A stretch of 64,000 nt of DNA from Hymenobacter armeniacus (GTDB lineage: Bacteria > Bacteroidota > Bacteroidia > Cytophagales > Hymenobacteraceae): NCBI RefSeq assembly GCF_014699055.1, contig NZ_JACXAC010000004.1, forward strand, positions 372,001 to 436,000, read 5' to 3'. The notes below the pieces were generated by a model that did not search any database, was not told the DNA's origin, and was given only the letters and a program-made list of their open reading frames with translations. The position numbers and the translations under genes are program-made. Below, one piece after another: positions 59,739 to 64,000 of this stretch (within the stretch, counting starts at the first letter, position 1; each line of letters starts with the position of its first letter).

Positions 59739-61703
59739 ATGTACAAGCGAATTACCTTATTGCTTTTTATCAGCGCCTGGCTGGGCGCTTCTGTTGCGCA
59801 GGCCACTGTCAGGCTGCCGCGCCTCATCAGCGACGGCATGGTGCTGCAGCGTGGCCAGCCGCTGAAGGTGTGGGGCTGGGGCGCGCCGGGCGAGGCCGTG
59901 GCGGTGACGTTTCAGGGCAAAACCCTGGCGGCCACTACCGGCCCGGACGGCAAATGGACCATCAACCTGGGCACGTTCAAAGCCGGCGGGCCTTACACGC
60001 TGAGCGTGAAGGGCACGAACGAGCTGACGATTAAGGACGTGCTGGTGGGCGACGTGTGGTTTGCCTCGGGGCAGTCGAACATGGAGTTTCCGATGCGGAA
60101 CTTGAAGGAGAAATACGCCACGGAAATCGCCCAGTCCACCAACCCGAAAATCCGGCAGTTTCTCGTTACTAAAAAGCATTCGTTTACCGGGCCGCTGGAC
60201 GACGTGGCGTCGGATGGCTGGAAAAACGCCAACCCCGAGAACGTACTGGCCTTCACGGCCGTGGGCTATTTTTTTGCCAAAGACCTGTACGACAAATACA
60301 AGGTGCCCGTGGGGCTGATTCATAGCAGTTGGGGCGGCACGCCGGCCGAGGCCTGGATTAGTCCGGAAAGCCTGAAGCCCTTCGAGGGCTACGCCAAGGC
60401 CTACGCCAAGGTGCAGGACCCCGCCAACGTGAAGGCCATGCTGGACAAGAACAAAGTGGTGAGCGAGGATTGGTACCGCGCGGCCAAAGCCGGCGACCAG
60501 GGCCGCCAGCTCAACGCGCCCGCTTGGTTTCAGGCCCCCGGCCCCGAGGACGCCTGGAAGCCAATCACGGTGCCCGGCTACTGGGAGCAGCAGGGCGTGA
60601 AAGAAGTCGACGGCATTGTGTGGTACAAGAAGGAGGTGGAGGTGCCCGCCACGGCCGCCGGCCAGCCCGCCGAGCTGATTCTGGGCTACATCTCCAATCA
60701 GGATTCCACCTATTTCAACGGTCAGTTTGTGGGCTGGATGTACGACCGCTACAACCTGCGCAAGTACAAGGTGCCGGCCAACCTGGTGAAGCCGGGCAAG
60801 AACGTCATCACGGTGCGCGTCATCAACACCGAAGAAAACGGCGGCTTCATCCCCGACAAGCCCTACCAGCTGCAGCTGGCCGGCGCCACCATCGACCTGA
60901 AAGGGGAGTGGAAGTACCGCATCGGCGTGGCCACCCCGCCCATGGGCTACCGCGTGAACCTGGCCTACCAGCCCGCCGGCCTCTACAACGGCATGGTGGC
61001 GCCGGTGACCAACTACGCCATCAAAGGCGTGATTTGGTACCAGGGCGAGTCCAACGCCCGCAAGGCCTACGAGTACCAGAAGCTGTTTCCGGCCCTCATC
61101 ACCGACTGGCGGGCCCGGTGGCAGCAGGGCGACTTTCCGTTTCTCTACGTGCAGCTGGCCAACTACCTGCCGGCCAAAGACCAGCCCGGCGAAAGCACTT
61201 GGGCCGAGCTGCGTGAGGCCCAGACCATGACGCTGGCGCTGCCGGCTACGGGTATGGCCACCATCCACGACATCGGGGAGTGGAACGACATCCACCCGCT
61301 CAACAAAAAGGACGTGGGGGCCCGCCTGGCCCTGGCCGCCGAGCACGTAGCCTACCAGGACAAAAAGGTGGTGTATTCGGGCCCGGTGTACCAGCGCCTG
61401 CAAGTAGAAGGCGGCAAAGCGGTGCTTTCCTTCGCCAACACCGGCGGCGGGCTGATGGTGAAAAAGGGCGACAAGCCGCTGGCCTTCGCCATTGCGGGCG
61501 CCGATAAAAAGTTTGTGTGGGCCGACGCCAAAATCGAGGGCGACAAGGTGGTGGTGTGGAGCAAGGACGTGCCCCAGCCGGTGGCCGTGCGCTACGCCTG
61601 GGCCGACAACCCCGACCAGGCCAACCTCTACAACAAGCAGGGCCTGCCGGCCATTTCCTTCCGCACCGACACCTGGCCGGGCCTCACCGTGGGGGTGAAA
61701 TAA
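59739..61703 (+). CDS. Sialate O-acetylesterase-type SGNH esterase
   Basis: The 654-residue protein has a signal peptide (ending VAQA). An N-terminal beta domain (LPRLISDGMVLQRGQPLKVWGWG) leads to the SGNH catalytic domain. Ser113 lies in GQSNMEFP and the Asp517/His519 pair in WNDIHPLNK. A beta-sandwich insertion resembling a GH2 sugar-binding domain spans about 265-390 (WKPITVPGYWE, GIVWYKKEVEV). Members deacetylate carbohydrates such as sialic acids, xylan or pectin. In this locus pectin is most likely. Confidence 0.92.
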   Translation: MYKRITLLLFISAWLGASVAQATVRLPRLISDGMVLQRGQPLKVWGWGAPGEAVAVTFQGKTLAATTGPDGKWTINLGTFKAGGPYTLSVKGTNELTIKDVLVGDVWFASGQSNMEFPMRNLKEKYATEIAQSTNPKIRQFLVTKKHSFTGPLDDVASDGWKNANPENVLAFTAVGYFFAKDLYDKYKVPVGLIHSSWGGTPAEAWISPESLKPFEGYAKAYAKVQDPANVKAMLDKNKVVSEDWYRAAKAGDQGRQLNAPAWFQAPGPEDAWKPITVPGYWEQQGVKEVDGIVWYKKEVEVPATAAGQPAELILGYISNQDSTYFNGQFVGWMYDRYNLRKYKVPANLVKPGKNVITVRVINTEENGGFIPDKPYQLQLAGATIDLKGEWKYRIGVATPPMGYRVNLAYQPAGLYNGMVAPVTNYAIKGVIWYQGESNARKAYEYQKLFPALITDWRARWQQGDFPFLYVQLANYLPAKDQPGESTWAELREAQTMTLALPATGMATIHDIGEWNDIHPLNKKDVGARLALAAEHVAYQDKKVVYSGPVYQRLQVEGGKAVLSFANTGGGLMVKKGDKPLAFAIAGADKKFVWADAKIEGDKVVVWSKDVPQPVAVRYAWADNPDQANLYNKQGLPAISFRTDTWPGLTVGVK

Positions 61704-61752
61704 GCCCGTCGCTGGCCTGTCTGATTCGCCGCTCATTATTCAACTTTCCGAT

Positions 61753-63021
61753 ATGGTCCGCTGGCTTACATTAGGTTGGGTGCTGTTGCTGGGCCTGGCG
61801 CAACCGGGCCACGCCCAGCCGGCCAACCCGAAGAGCGACGCGGAGATTCTGAAAATCATCCAGCGGCACCGGCCTTCCCAGGGGGCCACCATTCCGGCCA
61901 ACATCAAGCACCGGCTGGGCGCCACCCACGTGGGCGGCAAGTACCATTTCACCACCGCGCCCTACCTGGTGGAGGGCAGCCAGAAGATGGCCGAGCTGGG
62001 CTTTGGCGTCATCAAGCTCTGGTTTTACAAGCGGCCCAGCGGCTACCAGTACAATTCCAGCTGGAACCTGCCCGCGAACGTGACGCTGAAGCAGCTGGCG
62101 CAGCACCCGTATTACCAAGCGGCTTTTGCCCAGCCGTTTTCCACCATCCTGCTCAGCACCAGCGCCGAGCAGGTGAACGACAAGTTGCCCACCGACCCCG
62201 AAGGCCTTAAGCGCGAGGAAGCCGAATACTACGACCTCGCCCGGCACCTGCTGGAGCAGTACCGCGAACGCGACGTGCGGTTTGTGCTGCACAATTGGGA
62301 GGGCGACTGGATTTTGCGGGGCGGCACCACCTGGGAGGCGCACTGGGGCCGCGTGGCCCCGCCCGCCGACGTGCCCGCCCGCCTCGAACGCATGCGGGCG
62401 CTTTTCCGGGCCCGGCAGGCCGGCGTGAGCCGCGCCCGCGCCGCGGTGCCCGGCACCAAATGCCGCGTGTACCACGCCATTGAAGTCAACAAGGTGCTCG
62501 ATGCCATGTACGGCGTGCCGGCCGTGACCACGCAGGTGCTGCCGTTCGTGGAAACCGACATGGTGTCCTGGTCGGCCTACGACGGTACCGATTTCGATAA
62601 ATCGGGCGTGGACCTCTACAAGGGCATCGACTTCATCCGGCAGCACCTGAAGCTGACCGGCGCCGTGGAAAAAAAGGACGCCGTGTTTCTGGGGGAAATC
62701 GGCATCCCGGAGATGGCCACCAAGAACCAGCCGCAGGAATTCCGGGCGCGGTGGGACGCCTACGTGGGCGTGGTGCTGGCCCAGGGCCTGCCGTTCATGG
62801 TGCAGTGGGAGCTTTTCTGCAACGAAACCGCGCCCGGCGTGCAGTTGGCTCAGCCCGCCGCCACCACCACCAACCGCGACCTGAACGGCTTCTGGCTGAT
62901 AAGGCCCGACGGCACCAAAAGCTACGTGATGAACTACTTCGACGAGCTGCTGCACCACGCCGGCGGCAAGCTGCCCCGGCCCCAGGACGCCACCGCCCAA
63001 GCCGGCGGCCAGCAGCCCTAG
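61753..63021 (+). CDS. Secreted putative glycoside hydrolase, family not recognised
   Basis: The 422-residue protein has a signal peptide ending GHAQ. The pattern of alternating helices and strands (LGFGVIKLWFYKRP, VRFVLHNWEGDWIL, VETDMVSWSAYDG, DAVFLGEIGIPE, LPFMVQWELFCNE) suggests a TIM barrel of clan GH-A type. Glu183 (HNWEGDW) and Glu315 (LGEIGIPE) sit at the ends of presumed strands and are candidate acid/base and nucleophile. It does not match a family I know by sequence. The esterase gene lies 49 bases upstream, so it is probably part of the same operon. Confidence 0.7.
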   Translation: MVRWLTLGWVLLLGLAQPGHAQPANPKSDAEILKIIQRHRPSQGATIPANIKHRLGATHVGGKYHFTTAPYLVEGSQKMAELGFGVIKLWFYKRPSGYQYNSSWNLPANVTLKQLAQHPYYQAAFAQPFSTILLSTSAEQVNDKLPTDPEGLKREEAEYYDLARHLLEQYRERDVRFVLHNWEGDWILRGGTTWEAHWGRVAPPADVPARLERMRALFRARQAGVSRARAAVPGTKCRVYHAIEVNKVLDAMYGVPAVTTQVLPFVETDMVSWSAYDGTDFDKSGVDLYKGIDFIRQHLKLTGAVEKKDAVFLGEIGIPEMATKNQPQEFRARWDAYVGVVLAQGLPFMVQWELFCNETAPGVQLAQPAATTTNRDLNGFWLIRPDGTKSYVMNYFDELLHHAGGKLPRPQDATAQAGGQQP

Positions 63022-63190
63022 CCCCGGCGCGATTTGGTGAAAAATGAGTCCCCACGGCCTAGTCAGAAGCAGCCTGTTGTGCACGGGCATTTTCTGAAAA
63101 TGCTCCCGCACCACCCCGCCCGCAGGCGGCTGATTTTCCGGCCCGGCCGGCTTCTCCAGGCTTCTTTTTTCACCTAACCCTTTTTTCCCC

Positions 63191-63988
63191 ATGAACGTGC
63201 TGAAAAAACTGACGCCCTTGGCGTTGGCCGCCCTGACCACCTTTTCCTCCTGCGAGCGCAGCGCGGAGCCTGCCCCCCGCACCGCCGCGCCCCAGGGCCC
63301 GCTCACGCAGAACACCACCGATTTCATGACCGACGATTTCGACGCCGGCTGGACCAAGGACCTGGAGGGCGGCAGCTGGTGGTGGCAGTCGGCGGCGGGC
63401 ATCAACTGGGCCATCATTCACTCCACGGCCACCCAGAAAGGCCGGGCCGAGGTGTCGCGCTTCCTCACCCGCTACAACGGCGTGGACAACACGGTGACCA
63501 TCAAGGGAAAATTCAAGATGGAAACCACCGCCGACGGCTACGAGAACCTGGGCGGCTGGATTCTGCAATCCATGGCCTGGAGCTTCCAGGACCCCGCCGG
63601 CGTGACGCAGTACAAGCCCCTGGTGGTGGCCCGCATGCTGAAAGACCGGGTCGATTACCTGGTGTACGACTACGAGTGGGACGCCAACAACCACCCCGTG
63701 CCCAAGCCCGGCTACCCCATCATCAAGAACCTGAAAACCGGCGTCATGGCCGGCCAAACCATCGAGCTGGCCCTGAAAATCAACTTCAGCAAGGGCAGCA
63801 CCGGCTTCGTGCAGGCCAACCTCGACGGCGTGAACATGACGGCGGCTAATTATTCCGGCGTCACCTATCCCACCATTTTCCCCTCGGCCAACCAGCAAAT
63901 CCAGTGGAAAGGTGGCTGCTACGCGTCCTACGTGGGCGCCCACAACGCCAAAATCGGCCTGTACTACCTCTACACCGATGCCTACTAA
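63191..63988 (+). CDS. Lipoprotein, possible polysaccharide lyase/lectin
   Basis: The 265-residue protein has lipobox TFSSCERS (Cys at about 21). The mature part is beta-rich like a jelly roll: DDFDAGWTKDLEGGSWWWQS, ENLGGWILQSMAWSFQD and a final WKGGCYASYVGAHNAKIGLYYLY. This recalls heparin-lyase-like (PF14099) or other concanavalin-like folds that bind or cleave uronic-acid polysaccharides. No catalytic residue can be assigned with confidence. The stop lies 12 bases before the window end. It is in the direction of the preceding GH-like gene, 170 bases downstream. Confidence 0.6.
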   Translation: MNVLKKLTPLALAALTTFSSCERSAEPAPRTAAPQGPLTQNTTDFMTDDFDAGWTKDLEGGSWWWQSAAGINWAIIHSTATQKGRAEVSRFLTRYNGVDNTVTIKGKFKMETTADGYENLGGWILQSMAWSFQDPAGVTQYKPLVVARMLKDRVDYLVYDYEWDANNHPVPKPGYPIIKNLKTGVMAGQTIELALKINFSKGSTGFVQANLDGVNMTAANYSGVTYPTIFPSANQQIQWKGGCYASYVGAHNAKIGLYYLYTDAY

Positions 63989-64000
63989 AACGTCATGCAG

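Overview
The window looks like a chromosome segment from a Hymenobacter-like member of the Bacteroidota (Cytophagales). Signs of this are very high GC in coding DNA, several Bacteroidota-type -7 promoter boxes (TAnnTTTG) close to start codons, type IX secretion (T9SS) C-terminal sorting domains on three surface proteins, the roughly 490-residue archaeal/eukaryotic-type ProS, DUF4142 lipoproteins, FloA with an NfeD partner, and an ECF sigma factor of the polysaccharide-locus type. Housekeeping genes dominate: msrC, ribD, prmC, proS, rpoN, asnS, uvrA, ispD, queA, two tRNA-Val genes. The genus is inferred from gene content and style, not from a database match.

Layout. 1-3 kb: a lipoprotein cut by the window edge, msrC, and divergent ribD/prmC. 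3-9.6 kb: a modular secreted pectate lyase, catalase, a T9SS surface protein and a secreted alpha/beta hydrolase. 9.8-16.4 kb: a DPP IV-type peptidase, a lipoprotein, a FadL-like porin and a Tyr/Gly/Gln-rich lipoprotein. 16.6-25.4 kb: proS, NfeD-floA, an OmpA/PD40 protein, an unrecognised outer-membrane barrel and a lipoprotein. 25.5-27.3 kb: a helical unknown, then a dense palindromic repeat locus enclosing a DUF559 nuclease gene. 27.3-38.9 kb: hybrid histidine kinase, rpoN, asnS, two small secreted proteins, uvrA and a TMEM175-like channel. 39-46 kb: three tandem DUF4142 lipoproteins, a lipoprotein and a repeat-containing T9SS protein. 46-52.5 kb: an enoyl-CoA hydratase-like gene, ispD, queA, an ABC permease, an MscS channel and a TerB-like glycine-rich protein. 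52.7-54.4 kb: two tRNA-Val genes followed by a gene-poor island that looks lower in GC. 54.4-64 kb: a polysaccharide (probably pectin) degradation cluster with a carboxylesterase, KduD, a DUF4861 protein, an ECF sigma factor with a truncated anti-sigma gene, a sialate O-acetylesterase-type esterase, a GH-like protein and a lyase/lectin-like lipoprotein. No SusC/SusD pair lies inside the window.

The most unusual feature is the variety of intergenic inverted repeats. At least five sequence families occur, several built as two hairpin-forming arms facing each other (REPIN-like). One family, with ends reading TGACGGG(G)CGCC, occurs as a 185-bp palindrome between floA and the ompA gene. It occurs again as a complex cluster around the DUF559 nuclease gene, whose last 12 codons and stop are encoded by the repeat itself. 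This is the best candidate here for an undescribed mobile or REP-maintenance system. In five cases a repeat arm supplies or overlaps the stop codon of a neighbouring gene. All promoters and terminators listed are read from sequence motifs only.
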